From Lepidodermella squamata (lineage: Eukaryota; Gastrotricha): a DNA stretch of 64,000 nt. The notes below the pieces were generated by a model. That model did no database searches. It was not told where the DNA came from and saw only the letters and a list, made by a program, of their open reading frames with translations. Below, piece after piece: positions 45,761 to 58,081 of the stretch. The translations under genes and the position numbers were made by a program. The DNA lies in the NCBI GenBank assembly GCA_047495785.1, contig JBLDXI010000058.1, positions 124,001 through 188,000 of the forward strand. Direction: 5' to 3'. Each line of letters starts with the position of its first letter. The stretch's first letter is position 1.

Positions 45761-46607
45761 ATGCTTCGAAGCTTGCTCGTCAGCTGGATTGGTTTGCTTT
45801 TGATAGTGGCGATTAAAGCAGAGGAGAAGGTGATGTGGGTTAGTTTTAACCTCCACTTACAAAATCGTCATTACATGAGTTTTTGGTCGCCGGTATAGGT
45901 TCACGAGCCCGAGGAGGACGATAGCCAACAGCTGTTGGAAGATGCTGCCGCCTCTTTGAACGATGACATCGAAGTCGCATCTAGGCGACGCCGAGATGCT
46001 AACGATAGGGACAGTGGACTGCAACTGTGTCTTTTGCCATCTGGTCAGCTGACAATCGTTCGAGAAGCCCGAGCGGTCGATACCCCACCAGCTTCTCCAA
46101 CTCATCAAGAGTCAGTAGAAAAAATCGGAATCACGAAACGTGCCAAATTTCTCGACTTTAAAAAGCGAGGTTTGTTACATATTATTCTAAGTTCTGAGAA
46201 TTAGTAAAGATTTCATTTTCACCTTCATAGCCAAGTACATAGACGTTTTCAAGCGAGCCAAGTTTATTGATTTCAACAAACGCGCTAAATTTATCGATTT
46301 TCGAAAGCGCGCCAAGTTTATTGATTTCCGAAAACGTGCCAAGTACATCGACGACCCGGCATTCCTCTTCGAAACTCGAGGCAATAATAATGTGGCTCTT
46401 CGAACTGGCCTTTCCAACTTGCCAGCCTACACTGTCTCGCCTGCTGCGAAATTCCATCTACGTCTTCGCAGTCGGTTATTTGGTTCAACTACGACACCCG
46501 TATCGAAGCGCGGCAACCAGCATAGCTACAGCATGTCGATGATTCAAGGAAATGGCGCCTACGTGAAGTGTATCCAATTGAAACCAGACCAACAACACGC
46601 TGTTTAA
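45761..46607 (+). CDS. Secreted repetitive peptide precursor (candidate neuropeptide)
   Basis: Three exons in phase: 45761-45829, 45899-46169 and 46231-46607, about 238 residues, with AATAAA at 46798. (A second donor at 45838 would add three residues.) Residues 1-20 are a clear signal peptide (MLRSLLVSWIGLLLIVAIKA). An acidic spacer with one RRRR site follows. Then come five consecutive 9-residue units of the form A-K-(F/Y)-(I/L)-D-(F/V)-x-K-R: AKFLDFK, AKYIDVF, AKFIDFN, AKFIDFR and AKFIDFR, each bounded by KR, then a sixth, degenerate AKYIDDPAFLFETR. The first unit is in exon 2 and the others in exon 3. About 85 further residues contain one more KR. No Gly precedes KR, so the peptides would carry free C-termini. 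The layout is that of prohormone-convertase-processed neuropeptide precursors. I do not recognise the peptide family. Confidence 0.8.
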
Positions 46608-47360
46608 CTATAAGTTAATCGCGGTATGCTGTATGATTGTCATTGTATCAAATTTCCGCAAAATGTCTGCATGAGAAGTAGTTTTTTTATACACACCTTG
46701 TTATTAGTAATCGTGATTATTTTCACGCATCACCACGATTGATAAATTTTTCGGAGAAGATGCGGCTGCATGCTCGAAAACCATGTTGAAAACGGCTAAT
46801 AAACGTGTTTAGATATGTGTGTGGAATCTTCTTGCGGCTTCGCTGCAATGCGATAATAAAATCAACACGGCGGCAATTACCAAGTGTTAAGTGTTGCATA
46901 AGTTTTAACGCTTGTAGCGCGTTGTGCAATTTTCCGCGCTGGGAATAGCGCGCGCCGCGCTTCAAAGAATATTTGACCCGGGCAACAGCTTATGAAAACA
47001 AGCGTTTCGGGTTTCGCTTGTCGATGATGATGATAAAACAACAAAAACAACGCCTCGAGTAGTCTCGTATTTGATAAGCATCTCAGCAGCCGTTTATTAT
47101 TTTCAACAATTAGTTGCAGAAAAGTAAAATACAGCATTGCTAACATGCAGAATAAATAAAGAAAACGGGCGCAAGTAATTCGACCCCAGCAAATTTTTTC
47201 TCGATGTAGAAATAAGTTGACTATAATATATCTAATGAAATTGCGCTAGCATTGATGGAACTTGGCTGCTACTGCTCACAAAAAGTTACAACAACAACAA
47301 CGCATCAATACTGAGATGACTAGAAATTGGCTGATTGGGTGGTGGAAAAATATGCAATCA
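46608..47360. other. convergent intergenic region
   Basis: Contains the 3' UTR of the peptide precursor (AATAAA at 46798-46803) and the 3' UTR of Twist from the opposite strand. No other coding region is supported. Confidence 0.5.
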
Positions 47361-49282
47361 TCAACAATCGGTGCCGGCGTATGAGGATGCCGAACCGGTG
47401 GCGGTCACCGCGCGCCCGCTCATCGACGACCAGGCTGGTGACGAATCGGTAGGTGATGTAGAGTTGGCAGCGCGTTTTGTTGATCCTGTCGAGCTGCCGC
47501 CGCCGCCGGAATTCGAGCCGGACTCCATGCGCCAAACTGAAAACGCCATGGAAAGGCGCTCATGCGCCAAAACAGCTGTGGAAGCGGACGCTGGAGGCGA
47601 GCTGACGGCCGGCGACAGCGATGAAGAGTCGGCAGAGGGAGCTTCCGAGTCAGCGGTGCGTAAAACTTGGAACAAAAAGTCGATGTAGCGCGTCGCCAAC
47701 TTTAGCGTTTGGATTTTGCTGAGTTTATCACTGAAAAAAAAGCAAAACAGATATTGCAATAATTCTTTACAAATAATTTAACGGCTGAAAATTACCTGGG
47801 AAGTGTTGGAATGATTTTCCGAAGCTGACTGAACGCGTCGTTTAGCGATTGAGTTCTCTGCCGTTCCCTGTGGATGACAACAAAAAAAACGAAATTAAAC
47901 ATATGCGCATTCTGAAAGGTATATCCACCACCATATTCCTACATTATTCTTATAAAAGAAGAGCCTGGCCCTGATGTCTAAATATGTATGCTATATTCTA
48001 TGTTTATATTCACCGATTATTGTCGCCAACTCGCGACGTCGACGTAGCTTGCATTGGGTGCGTGATCGGCGCGGGTACTTTGAATTTCGCTGCTTGAGTA
48101 TTGAATGATTGGTGTTGGTGTTGTTGGAGTTGCTGCGATTGCTGCCGCTGCTGGTGTCTGTGGACATTTTTGGGTGACAGTCATCATCAACATCAAATTG
48201 TCAGACTAATTATAGTAGCATCAGTCGCCTTATTGTGAATTAAAACTCAAATTGTTTGCCCGTGCACAATATATCAGAGCAAAATGAATAGCAACAAAAT
48301 ACAAAATAAGAGAACTCGGGCCAGGCTCTCGAATAGCGTAAAAAATAATGATTTAACCAGCCAAAGTCATGCAAATAATAATAAACAATTCATGCGATTT
48401 CTTAGCATTATTAGTTTTTTTTGAGAAATTCAGTACCAACCTGACATTAGCGAGAACACGTTGCTGACCGCCACCGTCGATCATCAGCGACGACGGCGAC
48501 AAAGCCGTAGATGGCGAAGGGTAAGATGCCAATATCGGTTTGGCTTCTAAAATCGTCTGCTGGCCGAAGGTAGACACGTCATTCGATTGAATAGGCGCCG
48601 ATTTTTTCACGCCACTGGCGGGCGGGCGCGACGCGGCTTGTTTGGCAACTGCTGCAGTGCTGGCATTTGCTGCAGACTTCGGCTGTTGGGCTTTAGCCTT
48701 TTTCGTCCCACCAATGCTTGGCAGGTGCTGATTGCTATCGGTACTAATTGAACCGGTGGCATTGCCGTAAAAAAGCGGCGAAGCGGAATCGGGATTGTTG
48801 TTTGACGACGCGAGCGGCCGTTTCCTGCCCGCCCCCGCACCGGCCCTGCTTGCTTGTCGTCGATTATTAGCAGCCGGCCGTTGTGTTTGCTGCTGCTGCT
48901 GCTGCTGTTGCGGCGCTGGGTGTTGCTGCTGTTGTTGTTGAGCTGTCAGCGCAGGTATAAAATTCGAGCTCTGCTTGACCGAAGCCGGCCACTGAGAATT
49001 GTTGTAAGATGACGATGACTGAAGCGGCGCCATGATGTAGGTCGAATTGCCGTAGTGCTGCGGCATCGGCTGCATGCCGGCGTGAAAGTTGGCGGCATTG
49101 TCGAAAGGAGCCGGGTAGGCGTGAAAAGCTGCCTGTTGCTGGGTGGGGTACATGGGCGTGAAGTGCTGCGCTTGGAACGCGTAGTTGTTGTAGGCTGGCG
49201 TGTTGTACGACGTCGAAGAGGCGTTGCTGGGCTGATGGAGCGGCATCGATGCGATGCTGAGTTGCTGTTCGGCCGTGGCCAT
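47361..49282 (-). CDS. twist: Twist bHLH transcription factor
   Basis: Three exons in phase: 48441-49282, 47796-47867 and 47361-47730, giving 427 residues. Residues 1-270 are Gln/Ser/Ala-rich with CAG-encoded polyQ runs. The basic region spans the first junction ([19 protein letters not shown]), helix 1 is in the 72-nt second exon ([13 protein letters not shown]) and helix 2 in the third ([20 protein letters not shown]), near-identical to Twist of insects and vertebrates. The C-terminal Twist box ([12 protein letters not shown], about residues 362-374) is also conserved. Twist specifies mesoderm and muscle lineages in bilaterians; the C. elegans ortholog HLH-8 is far more diverged and lacks the box as I recall. 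The start at 49282 (MATAEQQLS) was preferred over a frame extension to 49342. Confidence 0.96.
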
Positions 49283-51405
49283 CACTATCGGGCAAAAAAG
49301 CGATAACAACAAGTGCCTAGAAGCAAAATCAGCAGCACACAATTTTATGAAGCGCTATACACCGCTAGCGAGTTCATCGCGCGCGCTCACAAGGCAAACA
49401 CGGCGAGTCTGGTTCGAATTTCGGTGATTGGATTATTAGGAGTGGAATTATTGGGGGTTCTGCGGAAAGACGCGCCAATTCGAGCATTTAATCTAGCCAT
49501 AAATAAGAATGCAGTGTTATCTCCGGCAACGGCTTCTGGTTGCAGTTAGCGCCAAGACCGTTTTACGAGCCCAACAAACAGGTACCACTAGCGTGATCTC
49601 ATTAGCGCGCGCAGCAGGCCGTGAGGTGCACGGCCAAGCGTGATTTACTATGTAATATAACAACAGTTATCGCCGATGAACCGTTCCCTACACGGAGAAC
49701 GGCCGGCCGTATCGCGAGAGATGATCGCAACTTGTTACATTCCACTGCGCTGCTCTGCGCTGAAAAAACTAGCAATTATACTGGCCAAGCTTGAATGGGA
49801 AATAACGAGAGCGCGAGAGCCAGCGATTGCTGATTGGATGCGCTCGCCAGCCAATCACGGCTTAGCGTACCAGGAGATGATCGCGGAATTATTACACGTT
49901 ATTGCGCGTAATGCGGGCGGCTTTACAGCTAACAACAAGCCAATTACAGACGCATTCCGATTATTCCGAGTCATCTCGTCGGTTGTTTCGGCACTAATGC
50001 GCGAGGATGCTCGCTGGGCGCGGACGGGTCGCGCAAACACGAATTACGCGACGGCGCGTGCCTTTGCGCGAGGCTCACTTTTCGCGTTTTGGCGACCGGC
50101 CGTTAATTGCCGCGCGAGACGATCGTTTAGCCGATATTGACGGTCACTACCGCAGTTAATTTGCTTCAAGTTTAGCCGCCCTTGTACGCTTCCGACTTCA
50201 ATCATCAATTTATTTTAGATATATTGAGGTAATTAATATTGTCATCGTTTCAAGTATCAGCAGTCAAGCAAAAGCGTGATTTTCTTCAGCCGACAAAAAT
50301 GAGCACTTAGCTTAGTTATAGTTAGCATCGGTTGCACTTGAATTTGAAGTTCTTTATTCCCACTGCTTGAGATTTTCAGACAATAATTGCAACAAAATGC
50401 AACGAGATTGACGAGATAACGAATATCTATAGGCATCGTAAGAAATTTCCTTTCATTTCCAGTCATTTTTTTGACGAAAAACAATTGAGAATATGCGAAC
50501 ACCATAGAGAGCGAGAAAAACCTAAAATTACCTAAAATTTGGGAACTACATCCTTAATTATGTCATAATTTCAGTATGTGGACTTCAGCGTGTCCGTAAT
50601 TTTTCCTCGATTCCAATTAGTCAATTCTCAAGAAGGAACATTTTACATCATGGTTATAACCGCCATGGCTCTTCGAATTTTTGTTCCAACCATATGATGA
50701 GTAAAAAAAACTCATTTTTTGCATAGGGCCTGATCATCGAAAGAGCCCCACTAAACGGTGATGCCACATTTTGAAGCCATCTTGGCCCAATGGGCATTTC
50801 GTTTTAATGAACTGGCCTCTGGAAATTATAGAAAATGAGTAGCGGTATTTACGATATTATAGACAAACCTCATAAATGTAACGGCAACGTAAAGTATATT
50901 CGATCTGAAGGCAGCTTGTACATTTTGATACAATTTTACCTCGACTGTGAAAAACGATCGTTTCGATTTTCGCCTTTTTGCGCAGTGTACAAGTTTCAGC
51001 TTCCATGAAAAAGTTCAAGCTTTCAAGTCCCAACATTTCTACTTGCGCGCTGAAGTTTCTTAGTTTTTGAGTGAGCAGTCCGCCGAAGCCAGTTTGCTGT
51101 TGCCAGCCTTATAAAATTCTGTCTGCCAGCAGTAAAGTATTTTACGCCATTTGTGTGATTGGTTCGATTTCAACATTGGCCTGAATAATTCCAACAAGAA
51201 TTTCGTTCACAATAGCAATTTTATTGAAGAAACGACAAAAATATATAGTTGATTATACATAAATGATTAGCAGTTGAAAGAGGAATCGTTTTGTCTGAAT
51301 TCATTAGTCACCGATCACAACAATAATCCACAAATTGCACGTCAACAGCATGAAATAAATTAGCACGGTTGATTCAAGTAACTAGGCACAGCAGAGTATA
51401 TCACA
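49283..51405. other. intergenic region upstream of Twist
   Basis: The first 900 bases are GC- and CpG-rich, with GATTGG/CCAATC elements near 49830-49860, and probably hold Twist regulatory sequence. A 154-codon + strand frame (49676-50140) lacks domains. The remainder (50.2-51.4 kb) is AT-rich with no supported gene. Confidence 0.4.
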
Positions 51406-53034
51406 TTATTTCGGTACTACAGCTTGGATTTCTCCAAATTTTCCCGAATAGGACCAATCAGGCGACTCTTTTTGCAGACGAGCGGCAACTTCGGGCGTTA
51501 GACCGAAGCCAACTTCGCATTTCAACGTGCGGGCGACACATATGGCAGTGCTTCCGTTGCCGTCACAACCGAACATCTTAAGCAGAGGGGCAATAGCCTG
51601 AACCAATGGAGCGGTCGGGTCCCACTTCAAATCAGCAAACATTTTACGCGCATTGAGATCGCCTTTGAACAGAATCAGGCTTGAAGTTTTCAATTCCGCA
51701 AACAAATCAGGCGCTTTCTCTTCTAATAGCCAATAGTGATAGGGAAGAGTCCAGAATCGGTGAGCTTGAACAAGCAGACGACCGGACAAGAGATTATCTC
51801 GCAGCCTTTTCGCCAGCTCGCTACTTGACGCTATCCCTAATAAAATAAGAAAGGGGATTGGCGTACTTACTGCTACTCGCAGTCTTACCTGATAACCAGT
51901 CAAGCGTGAAATTGAAATCTTCAATCGTTGTGTCAGAAACAAACCACGGAAACGACTTGCAATGTAGGACGATGGGCGAAAATAGGAAATTCCCACTTTC
52001 ATCACGCTGGTGCAGCAACCAGTCCGTAATCAAAAGATCGTTGATCAGTTCGTAGCCCGAGTTATCAAGAACCTGAGACAAATGTATCGAAAATGTGGTC
52101 TCAGTAAAGTTATGGTAGCAAAATTACGATATCAATACGACGAGCGTTTTTATCTCCTCGTTTGCTGAGCCACTTCCAAACAGCGGCTGAATGATCCACG
52201 AGTAACCAAGGTTTCAATTGACGAATTTCCTCGTCCGGTGTAACGTGCGTCGCAGATGCGGCCGACTGGTTTCCACCTGGTTTACAAAAAAACTCTCAGT
52301 ATTAGAGCAGAAAAGTAGCTTATTTGCGAACTCACTCGACAAAGACAAATCGCAACGGTTGCCCCACAGCGATAGTTGCAACAGGATATCGAAATCTTCG
52401 CTCTTCGCCGAGTGCTTCCCGTCATTGAACATGTTATCATGGTACCAACCAATCAACGCGTCCAGCGCCTGTTGCGAGGCAGTCAGATTGTCCAGTTTCG
52501 CCTCGCCAAACGGGTCGATATCAGCCACTAGCGGGTGGATACGGAAAGCCTCGCGAACAGCTCTGTACATGAAGCACTCAACCTCCAACCATGGCGCGGT
52601 AAACCACCTAAAATCACCGAGGTTACTCCCAACTTCAGCCGGGCATGAAATAAACCTACGAGTACTTAGGGTTCACTTGCAGCTTCGATTCGAGCCATTC
52701 GTTCCAGAGATTCACATCAGACGAGCCATCGTCCGAACTAAGCGTCTGTAATGGTTTATCGGTCATCATTTCATAGCGTAGCTGTGACATCTTCGAGATG
52801 GCGCTATTAAGCTGATCAAGGCCCTCTGCACCATGCTTTTCTTTTATTTCAGCATTTCGCCGGTGCAGGGAGTCGATAGTCTTCGTTAAGATTTGAGGCA
52901 TGCGCTCTTTTATCGTTTTGTAGGCGAACGATCTAAATCAATCAATCAAAATAAAAAATATTCGATATTTTGCTTGTAACCTACCCGACAAACTTTCCAG
53001 ACTGAGGTTCCGGGATCGATCCGTTGGACACCAT
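51406..53034 (-). CDS. ARMT1: ARMT1 (DUF89 damage-control phosphatase / acidic-residue methyltransferase)
   Basis: Six exons in phase: 52985-53034, 52660-52932, 52336-52607, 52128-52276, 51889-52072 and 51406-51836, giving 452 residues (human 441). Family blocks occur in order: GSFAYKTIKERMPQILTK, WFTAPWLEVECFMYR, LLQLSLWGNRCDLSLS, the metal-site segment VLDNSGYELINDLLITDWLL, FPWFVSDTTIEDFNFTLDWL, HRFWTLPYHYW, LILFKGDLNARK, and the end RTLKCEVGFGL followed by SGKFGEIQ. The DNSG aspartate/asparagine and KGDLN residues bind the metal in DUF89 phosphatases. Human ARMT1 is reported to methylate PCNA after DNA damage and to dephosphorylate damaged sugar phosphates. Five introns are 51-59 nt. The start codon lies 207 nt after the XPC stop on the same strand. 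Confidence 0.94.
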
Positions 53035-53241
53035 TTCGATGTAATATTTCTATGAAATATGAAATCTTTTAGCGTCTACCGGGATTTACTAGCACGAGTA
53101 TCAAAAAATGTGAGCCATTGTTTGCTAAAATACGGCTATTATGCAGTTCGAATAGAAAACAAAAGAGATTAGCGTGATTATCTCAACAAATTGAGCGCAT
53201 TCACTAATTTCACTATGATCAGTCAAGTCAGTAATTGAGCT

Positions 53242-55655
53242 TCACAGGTATCGCTGCCGCAATTTCTCGCCCAAAATAACGCCTTTGATAATGCGTCGCC
53301 AGTTCAAGAGAGCTTTCTCAGTTTTTTTCGTCTCCTTGGTGATTTCAAAGGCCTCCTGCTCTTCACGTAACGTTCGCTCCAACTGAGCTCGGTATTTCTC
53401 CATCACGACGATACCGTCCAGGAGAGCGTGACTCATGCCTCCGTGATAGTCCCACCCAATCATTGCTGTGACGTAGTCAATGCCAAGACGACGCGCTATC
53501 ATTTGTATACCGGGAGTAGTAAGATGGCAACAACCAACTGGCAACATCCATGGTTTGAACAGCTGAAATTCAGATCAGTTGAAATGGAATATACTAAGCC
53601 AATGTGAAAAAGTACCTCGTAATTCCCGAATTTATTACGCGGAATTTTATCGTCAACGATAACAGGTGGCTTGAATCGTTCGGTCTGCCACTCGCCGTAA
53701 AGGCCTGATAAGGGCGGGGCTTCGTTTTCCGCCTTCTTCTTTCGGTTCTGGTGCCCACGCACCTCCTTATAAGGCTTTTCGCCCGCCTTAATGCTGCGAC
53801 CTTCCTGGAGCCATTTGCTCTCCGTATGCATTTGCTTAACATTGCTACGAAGAAAAACGTTGACACCGTTGACTTTGGCAACTGGCTCGGTATCTGGAGG
53901 GTACAATGCTTCGTATTTGTGGATGTTCGAAGCCATGACGTAGAGTGGATGACCCATCAACTCGGACTTGCTGGTTGGAACAGGATGGAACTTGGTTGAA
54001 GATAGATACTCCAGCTCTTCAGCCTCTAGTTCGGCCATTCTCTTCACAGGTTTGTATGGTAGCAACATCTGTACAGGATAAAAACCTAATTAATGAGTTG
54101 AATAAAAATGAGCAACTGCTTACCTGCTTTAGCCAAGGTTCGATTTCAGTCGGATGACGCTCCAAGCGGGTTGCTGTATGTAGACTATGCAAAGCATAGC
54201 GCGGCGTAACGTCAGAGATGCGGCTTTCAGCGTCAAACGCGAAAACATAGGCAATGGTAAATGATTGCTTGCTTGATCTGGACGTGAAATTCAACATATT
54301 TTCCATTTCGTCAGGCTTGCGAACAGCTAACGAGTAAGGATCGACATCTGTAAACAAACAATTCATGTAATGATGAAATATTATCATGAAAGACAGTACA
54401 AACATAGCCATTTCTCTTCATTCGAGTCGAAAACTTCCGGCCAAACATCGAAACATTCAGTCGAGTCCAGCTCAAATGGAACGATTTTCATATAGTCGAG
54501 AGCGTCGTCATTTTCTGCTGTCGACTTTTTCTTCTTCCCCGTCCCTTCAGTTTTCTTGTTTTCGTATGAGCCCGATTCCAAAATCTTCGGTGTGTAATGA
54601 ATCAAAATGCGGCAAGGAATTCCTAGCACCCTGAAAACTGAAACAAGTCCCTGTGAGAGCAACAACTGTTTACAAATGACGAATAATGACATGAGAGCTT
54701 GCCTGGATAAATCTCGCCTTGGACATCGCAATTTTATTCGCGAAAAGATCCAAAATCGACTCCGGCTTCTTCGCATCAGTAGATGCCGCAAACTCAACTT
54801 TGAACGTTTTGCGATACCACTTCAAAATTTGGTCGATGCGCGAACGCGCTGAGTTCTTGCTGCGCTTTTGAGTGGGATCAATGAATTCGCGCGGTAATAC
54901 AGACAATGCCGCTGCTCTGATGTAGAAGTAGTCGCAAGATCGGCTAAGGAAGAGCCCGCGGCCCAGGCAGCAAGTCAAGTGCAGCTTGTTTTCAAAATAA
55001 CATGAGGCATTTCACAAAAGGCCAAACAAGGTGAAGCTAACCTTCCGAATTGAAAGGGCTTGGTTCTTTTGAAAGCGTTTCCACAGCAACTGCACATAAC
55101 GATGAATGTCCTTATCTAAATCATCTCGCCTTGAGGAGTGCCTTGACAACAATGTAACGATATGAAAATGGCAAATTAATGAAACCAGTGACCAACTTTT
55201 GCATCGCTTTGATCGAAACCCCAACAGAAGCATAATTATCAGCAGGTACATCTATCAAGATGAAATGTTTAGTGAAAATAAAATACGACTTCCAATTATT
55301 TACCTTCAAATTCGTCAAATTCAGAATCATTCTCATCTGCAGATTGAACTTTCTTGCGGGAGGCTTTTCTCTTCCCACTTGGTTTGGGGCTGGTCGGTGC
55401 TGGCTTTTTGTATTCAGTGCTCAACAACAATTCCTTTATATCGACTGGTTCCGCTGAGTCCTCGGCCAATTCAGGCTTGATTTCAGCTGGAGAAGCAGCT
55501 CGTTTACGAGTTGAACCTTTGGTGCTCTTGCGTTCAGGTTTTGACCTGACGTTTCCGCTTTCAGCTTTAAGCATAGCTTCAACGTCTGGCGAAGACGCCT
55601 CATCGTGGACCTCGGGTTCTGCTTTTTCCGGTTTTGCTCGCTTTCTCGGGGGCAT
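53242..55655 (-). CDS. XPC: XPC/Rad4 nucleotide-excision-repair damage sensor
   Basis: Eight exons in phase: 55304-55655, 55197-55251, 55042-55141, 54703-54984, 54404-54650, 54124-54347, 53616-54068 and 53242-53562, giving 677 residues, shorter than human XPC (940) mainly in the variable basic insert. A Lys/Pro-rich N-terminal 120 residues with nuclear-localisation-like runs is followed by the transglutaminase-like domain (LHLTCCLGRGLFLSRS; VFRVLGIPCRILIHYTPK; CFDVWPEVFDSNEEKW), then BHD1-3 (MGHPLYVMASNIHKYEALYP; GLYGEWQTERFKPPVI; KIPRNKFGNYELFKPWMLPV; IGWDYHGGMSHALLDGIVV). It binds helix-distorting lesions and recruits TFIIH. Intron 4 (54651-54702) has a GC donor (CAG|GCAAGC); joining there keeps phase and restores family alignment. 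Confidence 0.94.
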
Positions 55656-57153
55656 TAGAAGAAATATTCAACAATATAAAGTACCTATTAATAAATTAGC
55701 TCAATGAATGAAAGTCGTAAAAAAATAAATGAGCGTAGCAACCACGGAAGAATATAAATTCCATATCAGAAATCCATAATCTCTTGCATATCATTCGATA
55801 TGCATCTTTTGCGTGTCCTGACTGCACGCATGGGCGTAATTCGCGAGCACTCATTGAGTCAGCGAGGATAAAATTGCGGCCTTGTGTAATACTATCCGAC
55901 TGAGTGGCCGGAGGTGCGACTTGCTCGAGGTCCGCGGCGGCGGAAGGATGGATGGATGTTAGACCCTACCACCAATTTTGGTGAATTTACAGGTCTCGGG
56001 TTGATACCGCAGAAAAACCTGTCAATTTCGTGCTTGGCGCTTAGATAGCACAACAGCATAGACAATTCAATTGTTAACATTTCAAATAGAGCTATTCTAT
56101 CTGGTCCACTAGGAATCCTGCTCGATAAAGAAATGCTTGCTTAGCGACAAGAATCGAGCTTGTCAGCTTGCGAATATAGGATATAGGAGTCGGGCTGACT
56201 CTAAACCTTCGTGCCACGGATGATAGTCGGACGCAGTCGCAAGACCGAACCCTCGAGTGGCATAGAGGCACTAGAGACTAACTTGTTTTCGAATAAGTAC
56301 TGAAGTGCCTTCTTTTAGCCAGAGACGAGATACCAGAATGAGCGTCAGGTGGCAACGTAGCCCGTCGGCTGGATATGAGTACTTCATCATCGGCGCACGG
56401 ATGGCGTTGTCTTGAGCCCTCTGCCAACTGCCAACAGCTTCTTAAAGGTGGCTTAAAGTTGCCGCAAGGGGTAAAAAAAGGTTCCAAAGGTTCAAAGCTC
56501 CCAGGGCTCCAAAGCAAACTGCGCGCCCTTTCGATCGATTCAAAATTCAAATGAAAATTATACAAATCCCATAATATTTTGTGAACTAATTTAAAATTTT
56601 GGGTAACAGTATAAAACATTACTAAGTTGAAAAAAAATTGTGGCGCGGTAATTTTGAATGAACGCTTCCTCTTTTGGCGCCGCTTTGGCTGATGCCTGAT
56701 GGCCTCGATTTTTTTATTTCCAACTTCTGGCACGGATGCGCCCTCGGTTATCGGTTATTGTTTAAGAGCGTAGACTTGGGCGGCCATATTCATTCGCTGC
56801 TATGAATCACTGCCAAAATGGCATTACATTTCTATCTTCCGCCAACAAGCAACAAGTATTTGATTGTAAAATGTGTTTTTTTCATGCTAACCCATTCTAC
56901 ACTTTGAATAACATTTGAATGCAGCCAAGTGCCGTATCTTGAATGTCAAAGTTTGCGGATATACAGAGTGTAAATCGGTGTTATCAATTTGAATACGCTC
57001 AGCCCATTAAATTAATGTTGGTAGTTGGAGAACAGAATATGGAACAGGTTGCATTGCTTCAATTCTCAAATTAGAATTCAATCATTAGCGCGCGTAACAT
57101 GAAATTTTTAATGTTCGTTGTCTTCAAGATATCATCTCTTATCTTGTGAAATA
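55656..57153. other. divergent intergenic region
   Basis: 1.5 kb between the XPC start (-) and the coiled-coil gene start (+). A 151-codon minus-strand frame (56278-56733) has no domain and includes short internal repeats (GGTTCCAAAGG-type). I see no RNA gene. Confidence 0.4.
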
Positions 57154-58081
57154 ATGCCTGAAGCGAAAGGAGATGACAACGCCAAAGTCAAGTTGGCTAA
57201 AATTTGCACAGAAATGACGGATACCATCGTTCGTGAAGCTGCAGATTTGGCTGGTGAATTGCTATTAATTAACGCCAGAATTCGCGTGTTCAATGAAAAA
57301 CGAGCCGATACCAGCGTTCGACTTGTGAACAGTAAGTTAACACTTTTCTTTTTGACAACCTTTTATTTTTGCCTTAATACCAGAGAAACTCCCTATAATC
57401 GCTGATAAATACGGCGTTCTCGCCCAAGAAACCGAAAAGCGCCAGGAGCGTATGTATCTCAAGTTTTGCGTATTAGATCGGAAATGACTTGCGATTTCCA
57501 GATTTCCAAGATCTTCGAAGCCAGCTTCATTGTCTTAGAGATGAGTCCAAAAAGCGTCGGGACGATTTGGCCAAACTCCGGTCTTTGTTCACATCCTTGG
57601 AGAAAATGCTACTGGAGCGCAGAAGTCAATGTGATCTCATTGAGGATGTTATAGAAGAATCAATTCCCAAGAAGGAGCGTGAAATAAATGCGATGGTAGA
57701 AATGAACCAGATCATCGCTTCGCAAGTTGGCTGCTCCATTTATCCGCATAAAGGTATCACGCTTTTCTTGAGTTATCTTCAATTTTCATCGCCTATATCT
57801 TTCTTTAGATGGAATTCGACTTGTGCTTTCATCCGGTGGAACCTATATCATCACACCAGAGTCAAGTGAGTCATAGCTGTCTGCTGTCATATCTCTATTT
57901 AAAAATGTTTTTTAAAACTTTAGTTTACGACTCCTCATCCATGCAGGAAGTTACCGCCAACTGGCAAACTGAGTTTTTCCAACAACCCATTGGCGCAAAG
58001 CCAACTTTGCTCCAATTCGACGCTCTTTGTAAGAAACTGCGGGAGTTCGACATCGATAAGAACACACACAGTGCTCATTAA
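57154..58081 (+). CDS. Coiled-coil protein with small C-terminal domain (possibly Spc25-like)
   Basis: Five exons in phase: 57154-57331, 57384-57449, 57502-57753, 57809-57865 and 57924-58081, giving 236 residues, with AATAAA at 58109, only 27 nt after the stop. Residues 15-165 are heptad-rich coiled coil (charged segments such as RDDLAKLRSLFTSLEKMLLE). A compact part follows, starting VGCSIYPHK and continuing DGIRLVLSSGG with alternating hydrophobic residues, as in a small beta-sheet domain, then a helical tail (FDALCKKLREFDI). A long coiled coil followed by a small globular domain is the layout of the kinetochore proteins Spc24 and Spc25, but I recognise no diagnostic motif, so this is a suggestion only. 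All introns are 51-58 nt. Confidence 0.75.

Noticed and set aside
48880-48945. CAG/CTG tract as an expandable disease-like repeat
   Set aside because: It encodes interrupted polyQ inside the Twist N-terminus, common in transcription factors; nothing suggests instability from one sequence.
49676-50140. 154-codon + strand ORF upstream of Twist
   Set aside because: No domain, no initiator context or splice partner, and it lies in a GC/CpG-rich probable regulatory region where long open frames arise by chance.
56278-56733. 151-codon minus-strand ORF
   Set aside because: Composition is irregular with small internal repeats, no family resemblance and no flanking exon signals.
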